A stretch of 44,587 nt of DNA. It comes from Ignavibacteria bacterium (lineage in GTDB: Bacteria; Bacteroidota; Ignavibacteria; Tepidaquicellales; OLB5). The stretch is taken from the NCBI GenBank assembly GCA_019912545.1, contig JAIOIK010000043.1, forward strand, positions 1 to 44,587, given 5' to 3'. The position numbers and the translations under genes are program-made. The notes beneath the pieces are model-generated. The model searched no databases. It worked only from the letters and a program-made list of their open reading frames with translations, and was not told the DNA's origin. The first letter of the stretch is position 1, and each line of letters opens with the position of its first letter. Shown here one piece after another: positions 6,734 through 15,352 of this stretch.

Positions 6734-9700
6734 GAATACTGAGAATGTGAACGAGAATGAAATGAGCATGGGTAGAAAGCCTTCAAACATGCAGGATAAC
6801 ATGAGCGAAAAGGACGAGTTCGCAAAGACCGTAAAAGAGACGGAAGATAAAACATACTGGCGCAGCTTCAGGGAATTATATAAAGACCCGGCATTCAACG
6901 CTGAGTTAAAAAATGAATTTGGAAAAGAATCAGCTACAACTCCGGACCTTGCAAAGCTCTCAACAGTATCAAGAAGGAAATTCCTGGCGCTGCTGAGTGC
7001 ATCAGCCGCAGTTGCCGCAACAGGCTGTAATAGCTACCAGGATCGCGGTGTAATTGTACCCTACAATCAAAAACCGGAAGAAATAACGCTTGGCCTGCCT
7101 AATTATTATGCTTCGACCTGCACAGGCTGCACAAGTGTATGCGGAATTTTAGTTAAGACACGCGAAGGACGCCCGATCAAAGTTGACGGCAACCCCGATC
7201 ACCCTGTAAACAAAGGGAAGATCTGCACAAAGGGACAGGCAAGCATTATGAACCTTTACAATCCCGAGCGCTTAAAGGAACCAATGTTCAATAAAGGGCA
7301 GACTGCATGGAATGAAGCAAATAAAAATATTGTCGCTTCACTTGGTTCTGCGGCAGCTTCAGGAAAAGAAATTGCAATTGTAACTCATAGAATACTCTCA
7401 CCCACACTCAAAAAAATAATTGACGAGTTTAAAGTTGTTTACCCAACAACTAAAATTTATTCATACGAAGTATTCAGCGATTCAGCCAGGCGCAGCGCAT
7501 GGCAGAAATCATACGGCAAACGTAATATGCCGGCATTGCAGCTTGATAAGGCAAAGATAATTCTTGCGCTTGAATCTGATTTCCTCGGAAATGATTCAAA
7601 CCAGTTGGAATATACAAGGCTTTTTATGCAGAATCGTGATGTTATTAACGGTAATGAATTCAACCGCCTGTATGCTGTTGAGGGCGCAGTTACTATTACA
7701 GGTATGAATGCTGATTACAGGCTGAGGCTTAAGTCCGACGCTGTTGAAGAGTTTGTAATGTGCCTGCTGAACGAGTTTGTAAATAAAAAGAAGCTATCGG
7801 GATTTGCAGCAGACGGAAAAGTAAACCAGGTTTTCGCTTCAAATAATATTGATCAGTTTGCGGCTAAGTACAATCTTGACGCAAAGGCAATTAAGAATCT
7901 TATTGAGGATCTTGCAAAGAACCAGGGCAGTGCAATTGTGATGGCGGGAGATAAACTGCCGGAATCAACGCACATTGCAGTCAATTTATTAAATGATGTA
8001 CTTGGCAGTAATAAATTGTATTCGCAGGATGCCGATAATATCGAGTTGATGCCGCTTAGCACTCCTGCAGAAATGGAGAGCCTTACAGAAAACATGTCAG
8101 TGGGAAAAGTTGCAGCGGTTATTCATTTTGATACTAATCCCGTTTACAATCTTTCGCCAGAGTTTGGTTATGCAGCTGCTCTTGCAAAAGTACCGGTCTC
8201 AGTTACGCTTACGGAAATGGTTTCCGAGACCTCGGAACTTTCAAATTACGTTCTGCCGGTCAATAGCCAGTATGAATCATGGGGCGATTTCAAAACGCGC
8301 ACGGGATTTTACAGTTTGCAGCAGCCGATAATTGCGCCGCTGTTTAACACACGCCAGAAGGAAGCCGTTCTTCTTAACTGGAAGGATACTAAAGAGTATA
8401 ACGAAAATCTTTACAAAGATTATTTAACCGAGAACTGGGAAAAGAATGTTTACGCCTCTATGGGCGCGGCTGTTCCGTTCAAGAAATTCTGGAATTCGGT
8501 ATTGCATGACGGAGTAGCGCTGTTTAACGAGAAGCCTGAAGCCGCCGGTACAGCATTCAATGCCGACGCATTTGCCGGTTCAGCAAGAATGAAGCCGTCA
8601 AATGACTTCGCTATATTACTACAGAACAATAACGGCGTTGGCGACGGGAGATTTGCCTCAAACGGCTGGCTGCAGGAGTTACCTAATGCAGTTACAAAAA
8701 TAGTTTGGGATAATTACGCTGCGATCTCGGTTCACTCAGCAAGCGAGCTGGGAGTTAACAGCAACGATATGGTTGATATATCCATCGGCGGACGCAAGCA
8801 GTCATTCCCTGCTTACATTCAGCCCGGACTTGCAGATAAAGTAATAGAAATTTCGCTTGGCTACGGCAGAACTGCTGCGGGAGTTGTAGGCACAGGTGTT
8901 GGCGTAAATGCAAATGTGCTGATAGCAAAATCACCCGCGCTTACTGAAAGACTCTATAATAATGCACAAGTTACAAGAGGAAGCGGAACGTATGAGCTGA
9001 TCTCGACGCAGGAGCATTTCCCGATAGACAGTGATCCGTTACTTAAAGATATTCAGTTCAGAAGAGGAATTATAAGACAGGGTACTTATGATGAATATAA
9101 GAAAAATCCCAAATTCTTAAAGCATGAGAGCCATTTGAATATGGAGCCGATCAACACCCCACCTGTTTACGATAGAGAAGGATTTACAGGTTACAAATGG
9201 GGTATGAGTGTTGACTTAAACAAGTGTACCGGATGCGCAGCATGTATAACAGCATGTAACGTTGAAAATAATATTCCGATAGTTGGCAAAGACCAGGTTA
9301 AAGATAACCGTGAAATGATGTGGCTTAGGATTGACAGATATTACTATGGCACGCCAGATGCGCCGGCGGCAAACTTCCAGCCGATGCTTTGCCAGCACTG
9401 CGATTATGCGCCGTGTGAAAACGTCTGCCCCGTTGCAGCAACAACACACAGCGATGACGGACTTAACTCTATGGCTTATAATAGGTGTGTTGGTACAAGA
9501 TACTGCTCCAATAACTGTCCGTATAAAGTAAGAAGGTTTAATTATTTCGATTGGCGCGACAGGTTCCATGACGGCGTTCAGTATGCCGAGCCGCTTGACC
9601 TGATGGCAAATCCGGAAGTTACAGTAAGAAGCCGCGGCGTGATGGAAAAGTGTACTTTCTGCCTGCAGAGGATAATGAAGGAAAGACAGGATGCGATCCA

Positions 9701-9932
9701 GGAGAACAGGGGAGTTATCGGCAGCAACGTTAAGACGGCATGCCAGGAAGCGTGCCCTGCATATGCAATTGAGTTCGGCAATTATATGGATAAAGAATCA
9801 GAGATAGCTAAGTATAGAGAGCATCCGCTTGGTTACGGTGTACTTGAGGAAATAAAAGTACTGCCTAATGTAACCTATATAGCGAAGCTGAGAAATGTGA
9901 ATGAGCCGATGCACAAAACAGAAGAGCATTAG
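6726..9932 (+). CDS. actB: Alternative Complex III subunit B, molybdopterin-like plus iron-sulfur domains
   Basis: 1068 residues. An N-terminal cytoplasmic extension includes TYWRSFRELYKDP (about 43-55), typical of ActB. A Tat signal (RR 83-84) ends in a possible lipobox AATGC at Cys101. The B1 domain (about 110-790) has the molybdopterin oxidoreductase fold, which in ActB binds no molybdenum cofactor. The B2 domain (about 820-1050) has ferredoxin-type cysteine clusters: CTGCAACITAC from Cys834, CQHCDYAPCENVC, CVGTRYCSNNC and CTFCLQ..CQEAC. These match the three [4Fe-4S] and one [3Fe-4S] clusters known for ActB. Unusually, B1 keeps C132-x2-C135-x3-C139-x27-C167, the pattern that holds FS0 in true molybdoenzymes. 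It lies between the small Tat-like gene (8-base overlap) and actC. Confidence 0.95.
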   Translation: MDKNTENVNENEMSMGRKPSNMQDNMSEKDEFAKTVKETEDKTYWRSFRELYKDPAFNAELKNEFGKESATTPDLAKLSTVSRRKFLALLSASAAVAATGCNSYQDRGVIVPYNQKPEEITLGLPNYYASTCTGCTSVCGILVKTREGRPIKVDGNPDHPVNKGKICTKGQASIMNLYNPERLKEPMFNKGQTAWNEANKNIVASLGSAAASGKEIAIVTHRILSPTLKKIIDEFKVVYPTTKIYSYEVFSDSARRSAWQKSYGKRNMPALQLDKAKIILALESDFLGNDSNQLEYTRLFMQNRDVINGNEFNRLYAVEGAVTITGMNADYRLRLKSDAVEEFVMCLLNEFVNKKKLSGFAADGKVNQVFASNNIDQFAAKYNLDAKAIKNLIEDLAKNQGSAIVMAGDKLPESTHIAVNLLNDVLGSNKLYSQDADNIELMPLSTPAEMESLTENMSVGKVAAVIHFDTNPVYNLSPEFGYAAALAKVPVSVTLTEMVSETSELSNYVLPVNSQYESWGDFKTRTGFYSLQQPIIAPLFNTRQKEAVLLNWKDTKEYNENLYKDYLTENWEKNVYASMGAAVPFKKFWNSVLHDGVALFNEKPEAAGTAFNADAFAGSARMKPSNDFAILLQNNNGVGDGRFASNGWLQELPNAVTKIVWDNYAAISVHSASELGVNSNDMVDISIGGRKQSFPAYIQPGLADKVIEISLGYGRTAAGVVGTGVGVNANVLIAKSPALTERLYNNAQVTRGSGTYELISTQEHFPIDSDPLLKDIQFRRGIIRQGTYDEYKKNPKFLKHESHLNMEPINTPPVYDREGFTGYKWGMSVDLNKCTGCAACITACNVENNIPIVGKDQVKDNREMMWLRIDRYYYGTPDAPAANFQPMLCQHCDYAPCENVCPVAATTHSDDGLNSMAYNRCVGTRYCSNNCPYKVRRFNYFDWRDRFHDGVQYAEPLDLMANPEVTVRSRGVMEKCTFCLQRIMKERQDAIQENRGVIGSNVKTACQEACPAYAIEFGNYMDKESEIAKYREHPLGYGVLEEIKVLPNVTYIAKLRNVNEPMHKTEEH

Positions 9933-10020
9933 TAGAGTGTGTACAGTGTGTAGAGTGTTTAGTGTGTATTGAGTGTGTTGAGTTGAGATTGCGGATTTCG
10001 AATTGGTGATTTCGGATTTA
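9933..10020. repeat. GTGTAGAGTGTTT-type tandem repeat and GATTTCGGATT filler after actB
   Basis: Directly after the stop codon come degenerate GAGTGTGT units (about 9934-9984), followed by GATTGCGGATTTCGAATTGG and GATTTCGGATTTAG. The same two-part arrangement follows actA and, in part, actC. It has no coding character. Confidence 0.55.
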
Positions 10021-10062
10021 GAAGCAGAAATATTTTTTAGAAAAAGAATTGTGGATGTATTA

Positions 10063-10130
10063 GTAGGTCAAAGGCATGCCTTTGACTGTTTGAAAAATGA
10101 CGGAATGTCAAACGCATGCGTTTGACCTAC
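10063..10130. repeat. Family C REP-like pair with GTAG ends
   Basis: GTAGGTCAAAGGCATGCC..TTTGAC (10063-10086) and GTCAAACGCATGCG..TTTGACCTAC (10107-10130) are two 20-bp palindromes in inverted order, so both outer ends read GTAG inward. The GTAG tetranucleotide next to a hairpin is the hallmark of bacterial REP elements. It sits between actB and actC. The same family occurs at 11706-11816, 22466-22493 and 43846-43869. Confidence 0.8.
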
Positions 10131-10180
10131 ATTAAAATACTGGAAATTTGAAATTATATACAGAAAATATATTATAATAA

Positions 10181-11593
10181 ATGAGTCTTGACGCTACATA
10201 TACACGCGAGTTACCTTTAGTAGAAGGAAGAAGCTCGTTTAAAGAGATCGATGATGTAATAGCGAAGCCGACTGAGACGAAGCCAACTATTAAATGGTGG
10301 ATCGCAATTGGAATTAGCTCAACAGCCTTAATGATAGGCGCGGTTTGCCTCGGCTTAACATTCTGGTACGGGATCGGGCTTTGGGGTAACAATCAGCCTG
10401 TTGGTTGGGCGTTTGATATTATCAACTTCGTATTCTGGATCGGTATCGGTCACGCAGGTACGCTTATTTCTGCAATACTGTTTTTGTTCCGCCAGAAATG
10501 GAGAACGGGTATTGCGCGCTTTGCCGAGGGCATGACAATTTTTGCAGTAATGACGGCAGGTATTTTCCCCGCTATTCACACGGGTCGCCCCTGGCTTGAC
10601 GGTTATTTATTTCCATATCCAAATCAGCATGGCCTATGGGTTAACTTTACATCACCACTGCTATGGGATGTGTTTGCAGTTTCAACATACTTCACAGTAT
10701 CGTTTGTGTTCTGGTTCATCGGGCTTGTGCCTGATTTTGCAACTCTAAGAGACAGGACAACAAGCGGCATAAAGAAAGCTGCTTACACGGTATTAAGCCT
10801 GGGGTGGAGAGGCTCTAACCGCCACTGGCAGCATTATGAAAGAGTTTACTTAATACTTGCCGGACTTTCTACACCTCTTGTATTATCGGTTCATACAATT
10901 GTGAGCTTTGACTTCGCGGTCTCGGTAATACCGGGATGGCATACAACTATATTCCCGCCATACTTTGTAGCAGGCGCTATATTTTCGGGGTTTGGTATGG
11001 TATCAACTGTGCTAATAATAGTGCGTAAGGTTTTTGATATGGAGCATATCATCACAAAGAACACGCTTGAGAAGATGAATAAGATACTTCTTGCAACAGG
11101 CACGATGGTTGGCTATGCCTATTCAATGGAATTCTTCATAGCATGGTACAGCGGAAATCCGATTGAGCAGTTTACATTTATCAACAGGGCATTCGGCCCC
11201 TATGCATGGGCTTACTGGATCATGTTCAGCTGCAACGTATTTTTCCCGCAGCTATTCTGGTTTAAAAAGATAAGAAGAAATATTCCCATAACATTTGTGC
11301 TGGTTCTGCTTGTGAATGTTGGTATGTGGTTTGAAAGATATGTGATTATTGTAACATCGCTGACCAGAGATTACCTTCCATCAAGCTGGGGAATGTACTT
11401 CCCGACGATGTATGATTTCGGAATTCTGCTTGGAAGTTTCGGGCTGTTCTTTACGCTGGTGCTGCTGTTTGCAAAAACAATGCCGGTTGTGGCAATGAGC
11501 GAAATTAAAGCAGTTACTCCGGGTGCGCAGCCAACTCATTTACATCATAAAGATAACGAGGAAGAAGAGATAGATTACAGGACGCAGTTTTAA
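10181..11593 (+). CDS. actC: Alternative Complex III subunit C, NrfD-like quinol-binding membrane protein
   Basis: 470 residues with about ten hydrophobic segments. The N-terminal 40 residues and the C-terminal tail ([18 protein letters not shown]) are cytoplasmic. Recognisable ActC/NrfD features are [20 protein letters not shown] (about 87-106), a following [14 protein letters not shown] and [20 protein letters not shown]. In ACIII, ActC carries the quinol site near the periplasmic face and passes electrons to the ActB [3Fe-4S] cluster; a proton path has been proposed. The ATG gives the standard N-terminus. The gene is flanked by repeat-filled spacers of 248 and 267 bases but clearly belongs to the operon. 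Confidence 0.95.
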   Translation: MSLDATYTRELPLVEGRSSFKEIDDVIAKPTETKPTIKWWIAIGISSTALMIGAVCLGLTFWYGIGLWGNNQPVGWAFDIINFVFWIGIGHAGTLISAILFLFRQKWRTGIARFAEGMTIFAVMTAGIFPAIHTGRPWLDGYLFPYPNQHGLWVNFTSPLLWDVFAVSTYFTVSFVFWFIGLVPDFATLRDRTTSGIKKAAYTVLSLGWRGSNRHWQHYERVYLILAGLSTPLVLSVHTIVSFDFAVSVIPGWHTTIFPPYFVAGAIFSGFGMVSTVLIIVRKVFDMEHIITKNTLEKMNKILLATGTMVGYAYSMEFFIAWYSGNPIEQFTFINRAFGPYAWAYWIMFSCNVFFPQLFWFKKIRRNIPITFVLVLLVNVGMWFERYVIIVTSLTRDYLPSSWGMYFPTMYDFGILLGSFGLFFTLVLLFAKTMPVVAMSEIKAVTPGAQPTHLHHKDNEEEEIDYRTQF

Positions 11594-11860
11594 ATAGTGA
11601 TTTTGTGAAATAGTGAGATAGTGAATTAATTTGATTGCGGATTTCGAATTGTGGATTTCGGATTAACGGCAAAAAGTGTAAGTGGTTTGAATAGAGTCAA
11701 ATGAAGCAGGTCAAAGGCACGCCTTTGACTGATAAAGTAGCAATAGAAGAACCAAACGTCCCGCTATGCGGGATTCCATAAGCCGAAGCGGCCAAATCAA
11801 CATGCGTTTGACCTGCAATTAAATAAGAGTTTGGGCTTTATAAGATACAAATAATAAATT
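11594..11860. repeat. Spacer after actC with composite family C element
   Basis: After degenerate GTGATTTTGTGAAATAGTGA and GATTTCGGATTAAC filler, 11706-11816 is a family C pair. The left half GCAGGTCAAAGGCACGCC..TTTGACT and the right half CAACATGCG..TTTGACCTGC are inverted. Between them lies a separate dyad, CCCGCTATGCGGGATTCC (11760-11777), shared with 4061-4077 and 19860-19877. It looks like a REP pair into which another hairpin family has been placed. Confidence 0.65.
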
Positions 11861-13060
11861 ATGATCGGTAAAATATTAAAGAAATTTGACGATAAGTTTT
11901 TAGCCAGCGAGCCGAGGACGGGCGAGATTTATGCCGTTGCGGCATTGTTTGATAAACCCGACCAGATCATCCATGCTGCGGAAAAAGTCTCAGGGGCAGG
12001 ATATAAGAAGTTTGATGTGCTTACTCCCTACCCGCTGCACGGAATGGATGACGCCATGAAGCTGAATCAAAGCCGAATTGGATGGATTGGTCTCTTAGGC
12101 GGAATTAGCGGAACTATTCTTTCGTTCTTAATGATATGGTGGATGGTAGGTATTAACTATCCAACCATTTTCGGCGGAAAGCCTGCTTTCAATTTACCTC
12201 CATCGATCCCCATAATGTTTGAAATAACAGTTCTGCTTGCAGCACTTTCGCTTGCGGGGGCAATGTTAACGATATTTAACAAGCTGCCTGCAAATGCAAA
12301 TCCGTTAATGGATACGGCTTTTATTAAAAGAGTTACAAGCGACAAGTTTGGCATTTATATAGAAGCAAAAGATGCGAAGTTCAATCAGGATGAAATAAGG
12401 GCATTATTTGAAGAGCTTGGCTCAAAAGATATAAGCAATATTCATTACCCGGTTTATGATGAAGGCAAGACGAAAAACCCGCTCACCGATATTAAATTCA
12501 TGGGTAATGTTGCCGGAGTAGCTTTTGTCACAGCTATTGTAACGTACTTCGTGCTGAATGTGCTGTTATTTTTACCGCCTTTTAACTGGATGCACCACCA
12601 GCCGAGAGTAATGCCGCAGACAGAAAGTAAATTTTTCAAGGACGGATATTCAATGCGCAAACCGGTTGAAGGAACAGTGGCGCGCGGATTTATGCCGTAT
12701 GAATTCAAAGGCATGCCGGATTCTACTATTGTTATTACTCCGAATCCGCTGCCGGTTACACAAAAAAGCATAGATCTTGGGAAGAAAAGATATGATACGT
12801 TCTGCTCGCCCTGCCATGGCTTTTACGGCAAAGGCGATAGCAGGCTTAAGGGACAGTTCCCAGTGCCGCCAACTTTGCTTTCGCAAAAGGTTATGAACTG
12901 GAAAGATGCTAATATTTATCATGTAATTACCAACGGACAGAATGTTATGCCGAGCTATGATCGCTCCATAAGCCGTGATGACCGGTGGGCTATTATACAT
13001 TACATGCGAGTATTGCAGAGATCGCAGAATGCGCCTGATAGTGATGTGGAAGGCAAATAA
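11861..13060 (+). CDS. actDE: Fused Alternative Complex III subunits D and E (DUF3341 plus monohaem cytochrome c)
   Basis: 399 residues. Residues 1-200 are ActD (DUF3341): a cytoplasmic domain with YKKFDVLTPYPLHGMDDAM, two membrane helices (about 72-98 and 120-143) and a cytoplasmic tail ending near DISNIHYP. A third helix (about 218-240) then leads into an ActE-like region with MPQTESKFFKDGYSMRKPVEG, one haem site CSPCH (315-319) and a likely methionine ligand M363 in NVMPSYD. Helix count and domain order agree: two helices return the chain to the cytoplasm and the third takes the haem domain to the periplasm. In well-known ACIIIs the two are separate genes and ActE is a lipoprotein; here a transmembrane helix replaces the lipid anchor. 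No stop or frameshift lies at the junction. Confidence 0.93.
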   Translation: MIGKILKKFDDKFLASEPRTGEIYAVAALFDKPDQIIHAAEKVSGAGYKKFDVLTPYPLHGMDDAMKLNQSRIGWIGLLGGISGTILSFLMIWWMVGINYPTIFGGKPAFNLPPSIPIMFEITVLLAALSLAGAMLTIFNKLPANANPLMDTAFIKRVTSDKFGIYIEAKDAKFNQDEIRALFEELGSKDISNIHYPVYDEGKTKNPLTDIKFMGNVAGVAFVTAIVTYFVLNVLLFLPPFNWMHHQPRVMPQTESKFFKDGYSMRKPVEGTVARGFMPYEFKGMPDSTIVITPNPLPVTQKSIDLGKKRYDTFCSPCHGFYGKGDSRLKGQFPVPPTLLSQKVMNWKDANIYHVITNGQNVMPSYDRSISRDDRWAIIHYMRVLQRSQNAPDSDVEGK

Positions 13061-13125
13061 TAAAGATCTAATAGTAAATAATAATAAAGCTTATCTCCGT
13101 GAAGACAGGGGTTAAAAAATAAGAA

Positions 13126-13476
13126 TTGGAAACAAGTACTCATATTCCGGAAACAGAGCTTGAGTATCATAACAAGTGGCTTGCAATAGCAAAAGAGATC
13201 GTTCTAAAAAATACAGATAGAAGCAAATTTGCAGTATTTTTGTATGGCTCTATGGTCATCGAGCCAATGGAAGCATATGATATGGATATTGGATTTCTTG
13301 GAGATGAAAATGTGCCGTTAGATTCAATGGAGAATATCAGGGAACAGCTGGATGAATCAATAGTTCCGTTCAGGTACGACTTAATAGATTTTAAGGATGC
13401 AGATGAAACTTTTAAAAAGTTTGCATTAAACGAGATAGAAATTTGGAACAAGCCGGATTATATAGAGCTAAAGTAG
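13126..13476 (+). CDS. MNT-family minimal nucleotidyltransferase (antitoxin of HEPN/MNT pair)
   Basis: 116 residues. The nucleotidyltransferase signature is YGS (Gly41-Ser42) followed nine residues later by DMD (Asp52, Asp54), with Asp85 in RYDLIDF as the likely third carboxylate. Known MNT antitoxins of the HI0073/MntA type add AMP to the tyrosine of the partner HEPN RNase and so neutralise it. The frame opens with TTG at 13126 without a strong ribosome binding site; no internal ATG before the GS motif is better. It overlaps the HEPN gene by 34 bases. Its place between actDE and actF, all on one strand, means it should be transcribed with the respiratory genes. Confidence 0.85.
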   Translation: METSTHIPETELEYHNKWLAIAKEIVLKNTDRSKFAVFLYGSMVIEPMEAYDMDIGFLGDENVPLDSMENIREQLDESIVPFRYDLIDFKDADETFKKFALNEIEIWNKPDYIELK

Positions 13477-13868
13477 AAAAGTACAAGAAAGCGTTAACCG
13501 GTTTTAACAGGCTCTTTGAACATGATATGGCATTATTCGATCCCGTAATAACGGATGCAATAATGAACGGGCAGCTTCAGAAATTTGAGTACTGCTCTGA
13601 GTTGATGTGGAAAGCTATCAGGCTGCTGATCAGGCAGAGAAACAAGATCTCTCCAAAATCGCCAAGAGATGCAGTCAAGGAATTTTTTAACTGCGGATAT
13701 ATTAACTCCTCGCAGTATGAAACGATGATACAGATACTTGATGACAGGAATAAACTGAGCCATGTTTACAATGAAGATGTATTTACGGAAGTTTATTCAC
13801 GGATTGGCGAATTCAAAGTTGTAATGAATGATGTTTTAACAATTTTAGAAAAAGTTTCAATTGATTAG
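13443..13868 (+). CDS. HEPN-domain putative RNase toxin (HI0074-like)
   Basis: 141 residues, all-helical. It carries RNKLSHVY (Arg102, His107, Tyr109), the complete RX4HXY motif of HEPN toxins in HEPN/MNT systems, where Arg and His cut RNA and Tyr is the residue modified by the MNT partner. FEYCSELMWKAIR (48-60) and SPRDAVKEFF (73-82) match the HI0074 'nucleotidyltransferase substrate binding' family. The start is TTG at 13443 inside the MNT gene, so translation is coupled. The stop is only four bases before the actF ATG. All catalytic residues are present, so it is likely active, although a housekeeping role with its partner cannot be excluded. Confidence 0.85.
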   Translation: MEQAGLYRAKVEKYKKALTGFNRLFEHDMALFDPVITDAIMNGQLQKFEYCSELMWKAIRLLIRQRNKISPKSPRDAVKEFFNCGYINSSQYETMIQILDDRNKLSHVYNEDVFTEVYSRIGEFKVVMNDVLTILEKVSID

Positions 13869-13872
13869 TTAA

Positions 13873-15042
13873 ATGGATTATATTAAAAAACAATTACCGG
13901 ATTCACTGACAAAAACCGGCGGCGTAATGCTTCTTGCGGGAATAATAATTCTTGCGCTGGCGTTTGTGTTCACACCCCAGCGCGCATTTTTTGATTATTT
14001 ATGGATATACCTGTTCATGGTATCAATATCGGTCGGCTCGCTTGCGCTTGTAGCTTTGGAGTATCTGGTTGGAGCAACATGGAGCACACCTTTCCGCCGG
14101 ATAACAGAAATACTTGCAAGTATGACGCCCGTGCTGATTATTCTTGCAATACCGCTTTTTTTCGGGCTTCATGACCTGTTCCACTGGACTCACACCGAAG
14201 TTGTACAGAATGACGCTATCCTGAAATCAAAATCTTCGTATCTTAATGTCGAGTTCTTTTCAGCAAGAACGGCATTTTGTTTGCTCGCCTGGTTCTTGTT
14301 TTATTTCTTTATAACGCGCAACTCTGAAAGACAGGATGAGAACGGCGACCCGAAATACACAAAGAGGAATGTAACACTATCAACAATATTTGCGCCGCTG
14401 TTTGTGGTTTCAATAACAATCACTGCAGTTGACTGGGCAATGAGCCTTGAGCCACACTGGTTTTCAACAATGTTTGGCGTGTATTATTTCGCAGGGACTG
14501 TTGTGGCTGCGTTTGCGGCAACAACTCTTGTCAGCGTTCAACTAAAGATAAAAGGTTATCTTGACCCCAGAATTAAAAACAACAGTTTCTACAGCCTTGG
14601 TACTTTGATATTTGGTTTCAATGTATTCTGGGCATACATTGCGTTCTCACAATTTTTGTTAATTTGGTACGCTGATCTTCCGGAAGAAACATTCTGGTTA
14701 ATTCACAGATGGGAAGGAAGCTGGAAGTATGTATCAATAGCGCTTATATTCTTCCATTTCGTACTTCCGTTCTTAATACTTGTTGGAAGAAATGCGAAAA
14801 CAAACATAGGGCTGCTGAAATTCATGGCGCCGTGGATGCTTGCTGCCCATGCGCTTGATCTTTACTGGCTGATCTTCCCGACTCTTTTCAAAGGGAATGC
14901 CTCTTTCGGCTGGCAGGAACTGAGCTTTCCGCTTATAGTAGTTGGATTGACGATGGTAGTATTCAAAATAAGTGCAGATAAGAAAAATCTGATCCCGGTC
15001 AAGGATCCGAAGCTTCAGGCAGGGTTGGATTTTCATTTATAA
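13873..15042 (+). CDS. actF: Alternative Complex III subunit F, second NrfD-like membrane subunit
   Basis: 389 residues with about ten membrane segments. Features of ActF include FTPQRAFFDYLWIYLFMVS (about 33-51), GLHDLFHWTH (about 97-106), TAVDWAMSLEPHWFSTMFG (about 183-201) and the polar/aromatic segment LPEETFWLIHRWEGSWK (about 263-279). ActF is the paralogue of ActC, probably with a structural or proton-conducting role and no cofactor. Its ATG follows the HEPN stop by four bases, so actF may be translationally coupled to the toxin gene rather than to actDE, which is odd for a core respiratory subunit. Confidence 0.93.
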   Translation: MDYIKKQLPDSLTKTGGVMLLAGIIILALAFVFTPQRAFFDYLWIYLFMVSISVGSLALVALEYLVGATWSTPFRRITEILASMTPVLIILAIPLFFGLHDLFHWTHTEVVQNDAILKSKSSYLNVEFFSARTAFCLLAWFLFYFFITRNSERQDENGDPKYTKRNVTLSTIFAPLFVVSITITAVDWAMSLEPHWFSTMFGVYYFAGTVVAAFAATTLVSVQLKIKGYLDPRIKNNSFYSLGTLIFGFNVFWAYIAFSQFLLIWYADLPEETFWLIHRWEGSWKYVSIALIFFHFVLPFLILVGRNAKTNIGLLKFMAPWMLAAHALDLYWLIFPTLFKGNASFGWQELSFPLIVVGLTMVVFKISADKKNLIPVKDPKLQAGLDFHL

Positions 15043-15080
15043 GTGCATTGAGTGTATAGAGTGTGTTGAGTGCATTGAGT
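15043..15080. repeat. GTGTATAGA-type tandem repeat after actF
   Basis: GTGCATTGAGTGTATAGAGT followed by GTGTTGAGTGCATTGAG starts at the actF stop. It is the same repeat type as after actA and actB. Confidence 0.55.
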
Positions 15081-15174
15081 AGGGAACGCATCTTAACGAT
15101 TTACTAACTTCAGAAGTATTGTTCTATTAAAATTTCTTTTCAGGTAAGGATGATCGCAGAGATGCGTTCCTTAC
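15079..15174. repeat. Family D 96-bp element with inverted GTAG/GTAA ends
   Basis: The left end GTAGGGAACGCATCTTAACG and right end AGAGATGCGTTCCTTAC are inverted repeats of about 15 bp enclosing some 60 bases. A homologous element of nearly the same length lies at 16496-16592, with conserved inner sequence TTGTTCTAT. The GTAG outer ends match REP elements. It could be a miniature mobile unit moved by a transposase outside this window. Confidence 0.75.
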
Positions 15175-15202
15175 AGTGTTGAATTGATAGAGACGATAAA
15201 AG

Positions 15203-15256
15203 TGTGGCGTCAGGTTTGTAACCTGACGCGTGTCAGGTGAATACCTGACACCACAA
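15203..15256. repeat. Family A REP pair
   Basis: TGTGGCGTCAGGTTTGTAACC..TGACGC followed by GTGTCAGGTGAATACC..TGACACCAC: two inverted hairpins with GTGG at both outer ends. This is the same unit as in the array around the transposase at 30414-30989, here between actF and the cytochrome c gene. Confidence 0.8.
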
Positions 15257-15270
15257 AAAGTGCTGGCTTG

Positions 15271-15324
15271 ATTGTCCTTCGACGGAGTTTATCCCGTACT
15301 TACTACGGGACTCAGGACGACAGT
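15271..15324. repeat. Nested dyad repeat with ends ATTGTCCT..AGGACGACA
   Basis: ATTGTCCTTCGACGGAG is followed by the inner hairpin TCCCGTACTTACTACGGGA and closed by CTCAGGACGACAGT. Related sequences with CTCAGGACGACAA ends are at 16271-16362, and diverged forms are at 22339-22378 and 22588-22634. A nested hairpin of unknown role. Confidence 0.55.
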
Positions 15325-15352
15325 AAAACGAGTTTAAAATTTTAAAATTATA

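Noticed and set aside
6726-11593. Polysulfide/thiosulfate reductase (PsrABC/PhsABC-type) identity for the molybdopterin-like protein and NrfD partner
   Set aside because: The pentahaem ActA, fused B1-B2 architecture, DUF3341 protein, second NrfD subunit and neighbouring oxidase genes fit ACIII only.
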